Positions 20,936 to 33,319 of a stretch of 64,000 nucleotides of DNA are shown here, in pieces. The notes beneath the pieces are model-generated. The model had not been told where the DNA came from, searched no databases, and saw only the letters and a list, made by a program, of their open reading frames with translations. Position 1 is the stretch's first letter. Each line of letters starts with the position of its first letter. This DNA comes from Myripristis murdjan. Taxonomy: Eukaryota > Chordata > Actinopteri > Holocentriformes > Holocentridae. The DNA lies in NCBI RefSeq assembly GCF_902150065.1, contig NC_043983.1:9346821-9410820 (forward strand), given 5' to 3'. A program made the translations under genes and the position numbers.

Positions 20936-23900
20936 ATGGATTTGGTGTCCTCTGTCTTTGGATCCATTGCTCACTGGGTGAACATCCAGAGTCTGCTCTT
21001 CTTCACTGTGCTCTTCCTCCTCATAGCAGATTATGTCAAGACCCGTCGGCCCAGCAGCTTCCCTCCTGGACCCTGGGCATTGCCGTTTGTGGGGAACATA
21101 TTTACTGTGGACTTCAACAGGACCCACGAGACTCTGACTCAGGTACAACATCACAGGCTAGATGTAAAGTTATGAAATTGTGTCACAGCTGTTGACTGTT
21201 GATTCATTGATGCGACACATGATTTTGTTAGTTAACCATCCAATCCCTCTTATATATGTTAACATAGATCTATCTTAGACGGATAATGCATCTTAGACCA
21301 CCTCTTGATAATCTTTTTCTTTTTCCTGGCTGTACCATGTATACCTGAAGCTATCTGAAGCATATCTCAACAGGTGAGACTCATGCTGTTGCTCTTGTCT
21401 CAAACCTCTTTGCAGTTGGCAGAGACATATGGAGACGTGTACAGCCTGAGAATGGGACAGACATGGATGGTGGTGTTGAATGGTTTCCAGATCGTGAAGG
21501 AGGCTCTGGTAACGCAGGGAGACAGCCTGGCAGACCGTCCAATACTTCCTCTTCAGGTGGATATGTTCCGCAACCTGGGTGAGACAGGCTTATCATTTTG
21601 TAGCTGTTGCGGTTGTTTAACACTGAATATACAATCTATAGGAAAACTGAGGAGTGAATCTATGTTACACTGATCTGTCTCCTAATCAACATGACAGTTT
21701 GTGGCTGTTTTAATTTCTAACCCTCCTGTTACCCTCTTGCCTGGAAATACCTAACTAACATCACTTTTTGCTTAATATGTAACGACTTTTCCTAATTTAA
21801 CGGGGACAAGTGGATAAACATAAAATGAACACGATGATGTGTTTGTCCTGGACACATTTTTTAGTCATCAGTGTTTCTTTGGAGTGTGTTTGACCACAGG
21901 CTGATTTAGCTGTTTAAAACATATAAGAAATATCATCATTTTACACACATTTGCTTTAGTTGTTTTGGATGACACTGAGGAACAAAAACATTGCATTTAT
22001 AATCTTCCATAAACCTCCCTCTGCTTTAGGGCCCTCACCTAACAGAACCACACTGTAGTAGTGTGATAGTTAATATGACATTTGGGAGGGAGAATCATGA
22101 TTCCCACAAGAACGTTAATGTATAAAGGGAGGTGAGTGGAGGAGGTTATGTTTTTTTTTTTTTTTTTTATGGCTATTTAGGTTGTCAAAAAGACACATCA
22201 GTTACTTGACACATAAACTTGGGTAATAATTATTATTACAATCATTTTCTGGGGGTTTAAATTGCTAGGTCAAACAGACCCCAGTTGATTAAATATATTA
22301 GTAAATGTGATGGTAGCAGGGGAATTTTCAATTTTCAAAACCTTCCAAGTAATCTTTATTGACTGTAGTGTTCTCACTCAGAGTGTAGCAACTCTGTTTC
22401 AACACCGAGTTAAACCGTGTCTAGTGAAAACATGAGTCGTAGTGGAGTTGACCGTTTACTCAGAAGTCTTCATTGACATTTGGTGAAAAGGCGTTGCCTG
22501 TACAATGTTTCTCAGCGGATGACTACGGATAGCTTCAGAACATGTTCTGCATGTCTGCCTCACTATCAGTCCAAGAAGAAAGAGATAATAAACAGGAAGT
22601 AACAAACACAGGTGACCTATCAGGAGGTGATGTCTACTGTCAAAATAAAATCCCCTCAATAGACATTTTTTAACCTTTTAACTACAACACATATAAATGA
22701 ATTATTTTTCAAACACACATTACAGATGAGTAACAGAAATGCCTTGGAGGCAACACATTGATTTACTACTCAGTAGTGATTTAGAAGTTATTTTTCAATT
22801 TGTCTTAAAACAATAAATAATAAAACAAAATGAATGTTACATAACATAATATCCCCACAGTAAAGCACAACCTGTTCTGCATACACCCTTTTCAGAGGAC
22901 ATCATTTTGATCTCAACTTGCAAACTTTGTCAAGTTAAATTAAATGAAAGGATAAAAGATAAATTTATACTGTAAAAAATACTATACTATGTTTTCTGCT
23001 CGAACGCAACTGAATGATCAAAGCAACAGTCTATTGGCAGAGACAGAATACTGATCACTGGCCAATCATGAGACGCATCATTAAAGGTATAGGCCATCAC
23101 AATAATATACATATATCAATCAAAATATAAGACAACATGGTACATGACAAAAAATAGTATAAAAAACAAGTTTAAAAAAATTGGCATGGAATCTTGGTGG
23201 TCTTAATCATTTTCTTGAAAAATACAGAGAACAAAGTTATCTAAACCAGAGCAGTAATGAACAGCATACACATCAATAAAGGTAAACCATTATGATTATG
23301 TCAAAAATGTACGCCCTGCTGACAGGCATTTCCATTGGTCTATTCAGTACTTTACATCAAGACAAGGTATCCCAAAATATATTGAGCCAATTACCATGGA
23401 ATTTGGATGGCACATTCATAGTCCTTAGAAAATGAAGCTCGTTAACTCTGGTGACATCATGTCTTTTCCTGAGGCATCCCCCTCAGACAAATGTCGAGGC
23501 TGCTTACAGGATACCTCTAAATCTAATCAGTGGATTGCCATGATATTTGGTAAGTGCATTCACACTCTCCAAAGTAAGATTCCTGTTGATTCTGATGAAA
23601 CTACAACCTTTCCTTTAGCACCATCCTGAGGCCAAGGTTTCTTGGTTTCTCATAATGTTTTGGGCAGACTGCCGTTAAATCTGGAGAGTGCACTCCCCAG
23701 ACAATGAACCATTTCAACTTTGGTGAGCTCATAACTCTAGTGATGCCTTCGTGACACCCTCAGGCACAAATTTATGAAGCCCTTTCTCTCAATCCTACTC
23801 CCTCTTTCTTTGTAGATAAGATGTTAGGGCTAAAATGATCCTTTCCTTTACTCCCTTGTACACACTTATCCAACTTGTACATCAGTCTCCAACAGTGTTT

Positions 23901-25623
23901 CTCTCAAAAATTTCAGGCCAATTTCTAACATTCCATTTATCTCAAACATTTTGGAGAAATCTGTTGCCAAACAGCTCACTGTGTCTTGACTGCATGCAGT
24001 ATTTTAGCTAAATTCCAGCCATGTTTTTGTCGGAAGCATTCCACTGAAACAGCTCTTCTCAGAGTCTCCATTGCCATAATGATGTCTTCTGATGTGGGTG
24101 AATGCTCTGTTTTAATGCTGTCCTGATAGGATATGTGTGGGAACATATAGGCCATATAGTGCGTGTTGCCATGGGAACACTAGAAGGGGACGGAACGGAT
24201 ATGTAACGGCTGACTAACTTGGTGAATAAAGACACACACTAAAGAGTACCGCTGTCTCGGCTGATTAAGTGTACTAGCCCAGGTACAACTTAATACAAGT
24301 GCCACTGGATTTTTGCACAGTTATTGGTACTGTAGATCACATAATCCTGATTGAAAGGCTTAGGCATTGGGTAGGTGTCTCTGGGAGCACCCTGGACTGC
24401 TTCTTCTCCTATGTTCCAATTTTGTGTGTCTCTTGGCCCCTACATGTCTGAAACTGTCAGTCTTTCTTGTGGTGTGCCCCATGGTTCAATCTTGGGTCCT
24501 AGATTATTTGCTTTGTATATGGCAACCTTAGGTCATATCATAGGCAAGTTTAAAAGTAATTCCTACCACGGTTACACTGACGACATTCAGCTGTATGTTT
24601 CCTTCAAGCCAGATAAAACTATGGCGTGAACATTATATCAAGCTTTTCAACTGTGTCAAGAGTAATGCTTTAACTGTTGATAATGTTGATTTAGCTGCAA
24701 ATGTGGTTGTAAGGCCAGGTGAGGTGTCAGATGCTATTGAGAAGCTTGATAAGAACAAAGCATGTGGTACAGATGGTATCACTGCTGGGCATCTTAAGTA
24801 CACCAGCTATAGGCTTTCTCCGCTGCTGGCCATGTGCTTCACTGGTCTTATGGTGCATGGTGTGCTCCCTGATTCTATCCTGTCTGTCTTGCTTGTTCCT
24901 GTCCTTAAAGAGAAGGCAGGCAAATTAAACAGCATGGACAGTTATAGGCCTTTGCCTTGGCCAGTACCCTGTCAAAGGTGCTGGAAAGCATCCTCCTAGC
25001 TAGGATGGAAATGTACATTTTAACAACTGATAATCAGTTTGGGTTCAAAATAAAACATAGTACTCATCTATACATTTATGTCTTAAAGGAGATCAGGGGC
25101 ACCACCAGGGATTTTGGGCCCCTTGAAAAAAAAAATCTTATTGGGCCCTTGTATATAAATAAATTTGATGCTGTTTTATATAAAACTATGCATTTTAATG
25201 ATATTTCTGACTATCATTCCCATATTTGTGAAAGGAACAGCATGACAGTTACTTGGTTACTGCTCACTGTCTCCCTTGTAGTCCCGCATGCAGGTCTAAT
25301 TTATCTCCAAAACTGTACACTCACAAGTGGTGGCATTGGATTTGGGGTGATTTGGGGTCAAATATGAGGCTATATGGCCGTTGCAGTTTAATCTCTGATT
25401 GTATTGAGAGCAGTCACTCTGTATGCACCAGAAATTTTCTCCTCTGTTCCTACTGCAAAGCAGGGGGGTGAGAGTCCCAAACTACTGACCAAACATTCTA
25501 TTTCAGTGATAGCTGAATTTGAACTATATTATATATACAAATACATATACATATGTATACAAAGTATACCACACAAATCCTTGTTTTAATCTGAGTTTGA
25601 ATTGATATATGAATGAATTGATA

Positions 25624-25661
<38 letters not shown>

Positions 25662-25804
25662 GTATATATATATAAACATTGCCGGCTTGACCTGTGTTGG
25701 CGCTCTAGACAAAATTACTCCCTTGCGCCCTTCCATAATAATAACAATAATAATAACAACAACAACAATAATAATAATAATTATTATTATTATTATTATT
25801 ATTA

Positions 25805-25866
<62 letters not shown>

Positions 25867-26365
25867 GGTGTTGGTGTTGTTATTATTGTTACTGTTATTA
25901 ATATTAATATTAATATTAATATAATTTAGCACCTGGGTTACAATACTAATTCACAAAGAGTACAGAAATAAAAATTACAGAAACCCTAAATGCCACTGTG
26001 TGTTTCATCTAGCCAATGACAGGCAGAATAATAAGAATCACTTCATTGTCATGGGTAACAACAAAGTGAGGTAATAATAACAATGCCCTCTTGTCCGGGA
26101 GGGGAACTGAACCCCTCGGCTCCTGCATAGCAGGTGGTAACACTATCTGTTCTGCCATCAGGGCTTGTTTATGTAGGTAGCAGTTGGGCGGATTCTCCAT
26201 GCATGTTGATAACTTACGAAAAACAGCAAAGTCCGATCGGTTTAAAAAGCTAGCGCAGCTGCAGGAACAAACCATTTCATGCAGATGGGAGGCGATGTTT
26301 ACTTCACGGTCAGTGGGGATTTTTAACTTTTAAATATATATATATATATATATATTTGATGCTGT

Positions 26366-26464
<99 letters not shown>

Positions 26465-29400
26465 TCTCTACATATACTCTATATATAAACTCAGATCTTT
26501 GGTATCACAACATGAGTTAGAGATGATTATTTACACCTTTTATCCTCCCGACTAGACTACTGTAATTACCTTTTTACCTGCCTCAGCGAGTCATCAGTGG
26601 GTCTTCAGATGATGCAACTGCAAGGCTGTTGACAAAGTCCAGATGAGTCACATCACACACATTTTATGTTTGTCCCTTTGGCTTCCTATCAATTTTGGAT
26701 TTATTTTAAAATCCTTGTTTTCACATACAAAGCCCTGCACAGTCAGGCACCTGCCTGCTCCATCCTGATATCACTAGCAGGTCACTTAGGTCTTGTGACC
26801 AGGGCTTACTGGTTGTCCCTCACTCATGACTAGAAACAAAAGATGACTGTGCATTTGACGTTGTATGTGGAACACTCCTCCTTCAGAGACACAATCTACT
26901 GTCTCTGTTGAAGCTTTTAAAAAAAAAAAAAATCACTTATTCAAACAAGCTTTTTATTGCCTCATAAAGTGTCAGGTTTGTAATTTTATGTGTTTTGAGT
27001 TTTTATTTTACTCTTGTAAACAATCGGTGACATTTGCTCAGGTTGTAAGGTTGTATACAAAAAAAGTTATACTGACTTACTTACCTACTACTTGCATTCT
27101 CCTGACATGCACCAAGCCAGTGGTGCACCTCAATCAATGACCTGAAAACAAACCATAGCTACCAAAAAGCCAATTTATGCTGTTGCTGTGATGAATTAGG
27201 TTTACAAACAGAAAACAAGAGTATAAATGAGTGTGTTTTCCTTTCATAGAATGTAAACTGTCATAGGTCCCAAGCTGGGATTGAAATGTAAGAATAAAAC
27301 ATTTTATGCAGACTTTCCTCCATAACTTTGTTTCTGCCTCAATACAGCACCCACTAAGGGATGTGCATACATTACACTTATCCTATAAGCTTTTATGTAC
27401 TTTTGACAAGTTTGTTCAATCCCTGTATGTTTCCCATCAGGTTTAGTTTTCAGTAATGGACATTTATGGAAGCAGCAAAGGCGCTTTTCACTTTCGACCC
27501 TCAGATACTTTGGAGCTGGCAGGAAATCCCTGGAACATGCCATTCTGGATGAATTTACATATTCTGGTAAAAACATCGCTGACCTGAAAGGTAAATAAAG
27601 GGGAATAACAGTGACACATTTAATAATTAACAGATACACCATTTACATAAAATTGTTTGTTTTACCTGTCCAGGCAAACCCTTTAACCCCAACTTAATCA
27701 TCAGCAAAACTGTGTCCAACATCATCTGCTCCCTTGTTTTTGGTCATCGCTTTGAGTATGAGGATGAGTGGTTCATAGAACTCATTAAGCGATTTGACAG
27801 CGCTCTTCAGATTGAAGCTTCTATTTGGGCACAGGCAAGTAAAACACACTTTACTCAGCTCAAGATGACTGGACAGTGTTGACATTTGGAAATGTGCAAG
27901 ATGCATGAGAGGTGATTTATAAATGGATAGACCAACACCACCGTTAGTCAGTGACTGTTGAGTTGGTTACCACAAATAAATGAGAAACTTTTTGATCCTT
28001 CTTTTCTGAAATTTCTCATCATTATGTTGTTAATACTCAACATTGCAGCTCTACAACTCCTTCCCTTTGCTGATGAGACGTTTGCCGGGACCACATCATA
28101 CTGTCCAGCAGTTTTGGGGTGAACTGAGGGACATGATACGATCTGAGCTTATAGAACACAAAAAGGACTGGAACCCTGCAGAGCCGAGAGACTACATCGA
28201 CTGCTATCTGACGGAGATTCAAACGGTGAGTGACAGCAGAAAGCCTCAGTTACTGTCTCAGTGTGAAATTTAAATTTTTTATGCAGCATGAGTGAAAATA
28301 AAGTTTTCAGGTAAGGATCAAGAGGTTTTTCACACTGATTTGAAAGGTAAATCCACAGTTACCATCAACAAAGCTGTTACTGCATTGGCTTGACTATATA
28401 TTTGCCATAGTATTGACATACAACAATTTTTCCAGTGCGTTATGAAGATGTACATATTTGTATGTATCCCCAGAGAAAGGGAGATGCTGAGTCCACTTTC
28501 GATGAGGAGAACCTGGTGATGTGTACCTTGCATCTGTTTGTTGCTGGCTCCGAAACGACATCTACCACCCTGCGCTGGGCCTTCCTCTACATGGCAAAGT
28601 ACCCCGAGATTCAGGGTGGGGAGACTGAAAAGGCCTGTTTGATGGCATGCATCGCAAACTTGTCTTTGTTAATTTAATTCTGAGTATGTAAAAACTAAAC
28701 AGTTTTGCAGTGTTTAAATCCACATCTATCACATCCATTTAAATCTTGTTGATAGTTTTGGGCAGTCACCCTACAACCATGTCAGTCCAGCATCGTTGAA
28801 CGATTGTTCAGAAATTCTTCAGCCTACGATCAGCACTGGGACAGGATAAAATCTCTTAGTTCTTAGTTCTCTGTGTTTAAAGTCTGTTTGGATTACTGAG
28901 GCATTGAGCACTAGCGACGGGCTGGCAAAACAAACTTCAACAGATCATGTAAAGTTTTTTTTTTTTTAATTTAAAAACAACAACAACAACAACTTGAATG
29001 CTGCAAATCAAAAGTTAATCCAACAAGACACGGTTCATACAGTCCCAGAAAGTTGCTCTACAAGTCTGTTATGTACCCTGAAGCCTTCTTGATGAAACAT
29101 GTCTTATCTGTTCTTGTTCTGTTTGATAGAAAAGGTCCAGGCAGAGATAGACAGAGTGATTGGACAGTCCAGACAGCCATCCATGATGGACCGTGCTAAT
29201 CTTCCTTATACTGACGCTGTCATCCATGAGATCCAGAGGATTGGCAACGTAGTTCCTCTCAGCCTGCGTCATAGCACCACCAGGAACATCCAGCTGGGAG
29301 ACTACACCATCCCAAAGGTCACTACTCAGGCAGTGTTCTATAGACATATGCATGATTAAGGATTAGTATACCACACTTCATATACCATTTTGTATTTGAA

Positions 29401-30012
29401 TCAGTGTTGATTGCAATCTGATCATCAGGGTGTTGTAATAATTCCCAATCTGACCTCGGTGCTGTTCGACAAGAGGGAGTGGGAGACACCATACACCTTT
29501 AACCCAGGACGCTTTCTAAATGAGGAGGGCAAGTTTGTGAAGCGAGCTGCTTTCATCCCTTTCTCTGCTGGTGAGGAGCAACAAAATGATTCACTCATTC
29601 ATTCACTGTATTTATTGTTCATGTGTAAGGTATTGCAGTTGGCACAGCAGTGATGCCAGCGGTTTGCCAGCTTTTGTCATCACAGCACTTGCCATAACAA
29701 CCATTTCTACATCCTGTAAACACCTGATGAGAATTACAATCACAGTTTAATCACTGATCAGTGTGATAGTGTGAAAGAACCATTTGATTTATTTCTCATT
29801 TCAACAAGAGAGAATGTTTTTCTTTCACAGGTAAACGAGTGTGTCTGGGGGAGAACCTGGCCAGGATGGAGATTTTCCTCTTCTTCACCTCCTTCATGCA
29901 GTGGTTCACCTTCTCCATGCCTGCTGGCATGAAGCCTGTACTTGACTACTGCTTTGGGGTCACTCTGGCACCAACTCCCTATGAAATCTGTGCCACCCTG
30001 CGTCGAGAGTAG
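20936..30012 (+). CDS. cytochrome P450 family 2 monooxygenase, copy 2 (9 exons, 503 aa)
   Basis: Exons: 20936-21142, 21416-21578, 27441-27590, 27674-27834, 28049-28225, 28474-28615, 29130-29317, 29429-29570, 29831-30012. Lengths and phases equal copy 1 exactly; 1512 nt, one terminal stop. Motifs: membrane anchor, PPGPWALPF hinge, AGSETT in the I helix (310-315), ExxR (367-370), FNPGRF and FSAGKRVCLG with Cys448. It keeps the usual LRWA after the I helix, where copy 1 has LLWA. About 38 residues differ from copy 1, most densely in exon 5 and in the SLRHSTTRN segment of exon 7, a region near substrate recognition site 5 in CYP2 enzymes. Predicted ER monooxygenase; substrate unknown. Intron 2 (5.9 kb) carries LINE pieces, a solo LTR and microsatellites. 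All splice sites are usable. Confidence 0.93.
24119..24297. mobile_element. solo LTR, 179 bp, inside the L2 fragment of copy 2
   Basis: It begins TGTCCTGATAGG and ends ACTTAATACA, flanked by a 5-bp duplication with one mismatch (aatgc 24114-24118, agtgc 24298-24302). Copy 3 has the empty site, ttttagtgccactgg, near 47391. The short length and the GAATAAAGAC polyadenylation-type word would suit a Ty1/Copia LTR, but the family is a guess. It inserted after the duplication that separates copies 2 and 3. Confidence 0.7.
24619..25085 (+). mobile_element. non-LTR retrotransposon fragment (reverse transcriptase N-terminal part)
   Basis: Reads REHYIKLFN, then VRPGEVSDAIEKLDKNKACGT followed by DGITAGHLKY, VLPDSILSVLLVPVLKEKAG and SYRP, then (after a small break near 24950) STLSKVLESILLARM and NQFGFKIKHST. 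These are the finger-domain motifs of a LINE reverse transcriptase. It differs from the L2 it interrupts; clade not determined. It is truncated at both ends. Confidence 0.7.
25087..26300. repeat. hAT-like repeat remnant with microsatellites
   Basis: The left end CAGGGGCACCACCAGGGATT with TTGGGCCCCTTG is typical of fish hAT ends, and a second end-like segment GGCGCTCTAGACAAAATTACTCCC lies at 25700-25723. In between and after are (AT)n at about 25625-25676, (TAA)n/(TTA)n at about 25738-25922, and a tRNA-like module (26000-26290). I cannot define a single element with matching ends. Confidence 0.45.
26000..26290 (-). repeat. tRNA-like module, second copy
   Basis: Minus strand: A box TGGCAGAACAGA (26157-26146) and B box GGTTCAGTTCC (26113-26103), preceded by a leader (about 26280-26190) containing GGACTTTGCTGTTTTTCGTA and TTATCAACATGCATGGAGAA. 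The 3' part matches 3242-3400 and the leader matches 62420-62495. Probably a tRNA-derived repeat carried by DNA elements. Confidence 0.55.
26335..26466. repeat. compound microsatellite (AT)n-(CA)n-(AT)n
   Basis: An AT run at 26335-26354, a CA run at about 26375-26428 and an AT run to about 26462 stand just before the right part of the L2 fragment in intron 2 of copy 2. They are specific to this copy. Confidence 0.9.
27835..27836 (+). other. GC splice donor of intron 4, copy 2
   Basis: Exon 4 ends ...GCACAG at 27834 and the intron begins GCAAGTAAAA, as in the other copies; the acceptor is GCAG before 28049. Frame and family exon boundary leave no GT alternative. Confidence 0.85.
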
Positions 30013-30413
30013 TGGAAAAGGAATCCACGAAGCAACGACCATACACATTTTTGGGGGGTTTTAGAGAACTTTTCCATGGTTCTATCATCATGTTTAGGGT
30101 TAAACTGATAAAGTGGGCTGGTGTTGGCTTTGTAATGTGAGATCAGATATTAGTCATGTGGTCAATTGCTCACCACAGCTATAAGAAATTGACTCATATT
30201 TGTAATTTCTTTTTGCACATTTAATCTTTTGTCTGTTTTCTCAGTAATTATTTTGTAAATATTTTTTTCATGTAACAGCAGTAATGCATCCCAGAGTTCA
30301 CCTACTATAAAACAGGTATCATCTCCCTGCCTTAAAGAAATCAGAAGAAATCAGTCTGTGTCAGACTGATTTCTAAATGGGTATTGGATGGTGTGGAATA
30401 TTTCCTGAACTAC

Positions 30414-30449
<36 letters not shown>

Positions 30450-31660
30450 AATATGACAAATATGTTATAAATGAATTAGAATAAATGTTGGATGAATGCA
30501 TGAACGAATGAAGGAAGTTAAGAAATTATTGCTAACAGAATGAGTGAATGAATGAATTTGGGGGTCAACGAAACAAACACATGAAAATGCAATGAGGGGG
30601 AAACTATTGTCTAAAGCCAGCTGAAAATGGGGAATAACATGGGATGTAATTTTTTACATGAACTCTTACTTAAATGGGTTTTGCCTGCTGGTTATGTGGT
30701 GGTGAATGATGGCTGATGGTGGAGCAGGTTTTCAGAGGAGCGCCAAGCTTGGAGGGGCAGACTCAGTGGATTTCAGGTTTCTGAGGTGACAGAGGAAAAC
30801 CACTGCAGGTCTTTTGAGGTGTTAGTTCAGATGTGCAACTTGGGGAATGAAATGCTGGATAGGCCACAGGGTAACATTCAATTTCACACTTCAAACTCTG
30901 ATGCTAGAGCTATACTACTCTTACAAAGACCAAAAAAACGAAAAAAGAAAACTATGAAAACAAGTGCAAAACTCTTTTCAATTCACAAGAATAACTACAA
31001 ATCATACAAATACAGAATAAAACCAATACTTGATTTGCTATATGATTAGTATTCAAAAATAACTAAATACAAGCAGTGCAATAATGGTACATCTCTGTCT
31101 CAGAACAAAACTGTCACTGGATGGCAATGTGGTACCATGTAAAATGTCAGATTTTTAAATCAGATTTCATTTTCCCTACAATATCTGAATATCCCATTGT
31201 AAAAGAGTTCGTTCTGGATGAGGTCTCGGTGTACAGAGGTGACAAGAATTTCAATTGAAAAAAAAAAAAAAAAAAAAAACAACTTTTATTTTCTTCTTGC
31301 AAGATATAATAAAAAAAAAAATATGTCAAATAATGCCTCAAAAAGGTAAGCTCAAAAATGGAAAAAGGCAAATCAACAAACTTACATGGCATGCTTAATC
31401 TCAAGCAAACAGGAGCATTGTGCCTCACACCATCTTCATTCTCCTCTCACTTCTTCTTCTTCTTGTTTAATGGCGGTTGGCATCTGTCTTTTGGTGCATT
31501 ATTGCCTCCTCTGGTTCTGGAGTGGCTCAAAAAAAAAAAAAAAAAGGTGACGCTGCTGATTCCCGGTAAAGATTAAAACAACAACAACAACAAAAACCTA
31601 GATCCTGTTGTAGAGTTTCCCTTAGATACTGCACCAGTATCTTTCCCTGTGTTCTAACCC
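30013..31660. other. spacer after copy 2 without a recognisable gene
   Basis: AT-rich DNA with an A run at about 30416-30447, further A runs near 31258-31280 and 31307-31320, and another at 31530-31545. Similarity to the 3' flank of copy 1 stops within about 50 bp of the stop codon. No frame here has family features. Confidence 0.6.
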
Positions 31661-31663
31661 CAG

Positions 31664-32235
31664 TGTTGGGCAAGCTACTTGTAAAATGTGTTGAGCTAAG
31701 CTACCAGTTACTGTACATTAAATGAAGCTTCACTACACTGAAGCTCCCCACCAGAGAAATGTAGCAAGCTAAACTACAATACAATGACAACATGGTGCTT
31801 AACTACATCAAAGCTACTTAAAAAAAAAAAAAAAAAAAAAAAAAAACATTCAATGAACTTCATTTCAAGTCATTGCTCTTAGTGATCAATGAAACTGTCC
31901 AGTTCAATAGTTGATGAAACTGTGCTCTCTCTGCTTTTACTGCTACAAACCATGGCAACAAAAACACACAACATGCCTCACATAATATCAAAAAGCAAGT
32001 GGTGTGGATATACTAATGTGGGGGAAGTGTGTATATATGTTAGTGTGTGTGTGTGTGTGCGTGTGTGTGTCTGTATGTATGTGTGCACACCTGCGTTTGC
32101 ATATCTGCTAAAATTAGAGCCCATTTGGAGGACAAAGTGTAAATGACCTTAAAACTCAATAAGTTGGTTCAAACCACAGGAGCAAAAGAAGAAACCTGCT
32201 CCCAACAGTAACAGCTTGGCAAAAAATGACATATG

Positions 32236-32287
<52 letters not shown>

Positions 32288-32435
32288 GGTCTGTGATGTC
32301 TTACAACATCGTCATCTTCCTCCTCCTCTGTCATCTTCATCACCTGGGTGCTTGTTTCCTGCTGCAGCAGACAGTTAGCACAAGTATGTGACGTCACAAA
32401 GAAGATCATCTGTCGGCGACACGCGCAGGTCCGGA
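31664..32435. mobile_element. hAT-type repeat remnant (CAGTGTTGGGC left end)
   Basis: It matches the outer element at 48059-50724: the same start CAGTGTTGGGCAAGCTACTT, the same polyA/T patch, GT and GA microsatellites (32041-32070, 32237-32288) and GACGTCACAAAGAAGA near 32390. Here the right end is missing after about 32435. It also supplies the empty site for the DD38E transposon of the other copy (gtgtatatatgttagtg at 32029). Confidence 0.7.
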
Positions 32436-32729
32436 CAGGTATGTAACGTCACAAACAAGACCGTGGCTCTGTCCCAATTCAAAGGTTGTACGCTACCTAG
32501 GTCGTATTTGTAGGCTACTTACGCCACGGCGGCGCGACAAGTGCTATCCCAATTCAATTTTACCGCACGGGGTCCTGCAAATGCAGCTGACAGATCCAGC
32601 CTATTTTTGACTAATTTGCAGGATACACCTCCACAATGCTTCGCGGCCGATGGGGGAGGACAGAAGATGGCGGAATGAGCGGTAGCGTTCTTGCAGGCTC
32701 TGATAAAAATTAGTTTCAAACCATCCTAG

Positions 32730-33192
32730 TGTTACAATTGGCCATATAGTTTAATGTTTCTTGCATTATCCAATGTATTACATAGTTCAGGGCAGCTTGG
32801 CTGCTAAGCAGAGGATAGACACAGCAGGAGCCAGATGTACTTTCTCTATCTTGTTAGTTAGGTCTGTTGCATTAGATACACGCCCAGTCAACATTCACAC
32901 ACATAGCATAGCACATTCGAGAAACAAGGCATGGACAGTGGTTGGCCTGTCCATGTCCGGGTAACTGGCCAATTATTCTCGGTTGCGTTTAAGTCCAACC
33001 TATGTACGGGGCAGGCCCAAGCCCAAGAACATAAATGTGTATCATTTCCTGATATCGGAGTCTTTTCTGACTGAGATCCTGCGGGAGCTCTGTCCCACTG
33101 AGACCAGCGCTGCCTTGCTTTATATGTGACCATAATAAATATTTCATCAGAAAATTGAAGACTGAGTCCGGTCTGTTCTTGGGCTTTCAACA
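32730..33192 (+). mobile_element. possible solo LTR
   Basis: It starts TGTTACAATTGG, ends GGGCTTTCAACA, and has a late AATAAA-type signal (33133) followed by a GAGTCCGGTCTGTTC-like stretch, as in many vertebrate LTRs. I found no matching target duplication, so this is tentative. The family is unknown. Confidence 0.3.
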
Positions 33193-33319
33193 AAAGAATC
33201 GGGAGCTAACACTAGAACAGTCATCTTTGCCAAAAAAAAAAAAAAACTAACCAACTGCACAGAGAACTCACCAAACCCACGAAAGTTTGTTTTTTTTGAG
33301 TTAGAATTGTCCTCTGCCT

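Larger units (their letters stand above)
23920..26950 (+). mobile_element. L2-type LINE fragment, split by later insertions, in intron 2 of copy 2
   Basis: The left part (about 23920-24618) reads ETALLRVSIAIMMSSDVGECSV-like, then HWVGVSGSTL, YMSETVSLSCGVPHGSILGP and HGYTDDIQLYVSFKPDK, i.e. the reverse transcriptase palm with YADD changed to YTDD. The right part (about 26490-26950) carries DYCNYLFTCL and the HWLP-like C-terminus. Between them lie a second LINE piece and repeat DNA (about 24619-26489). It is the same ancestral insertion as in copies 1 and 3. A solo LTR interrupts the left part. Confidence 0.75.

Noticed and set aside
25609-25932. Reading frames of up to 106 codons made of Ile, Tyr or Asn runs
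   Set aside because: They are translations of the (TAA)n/(TTA)n and (AT)n microsatellites in intron 2 of copy 2.
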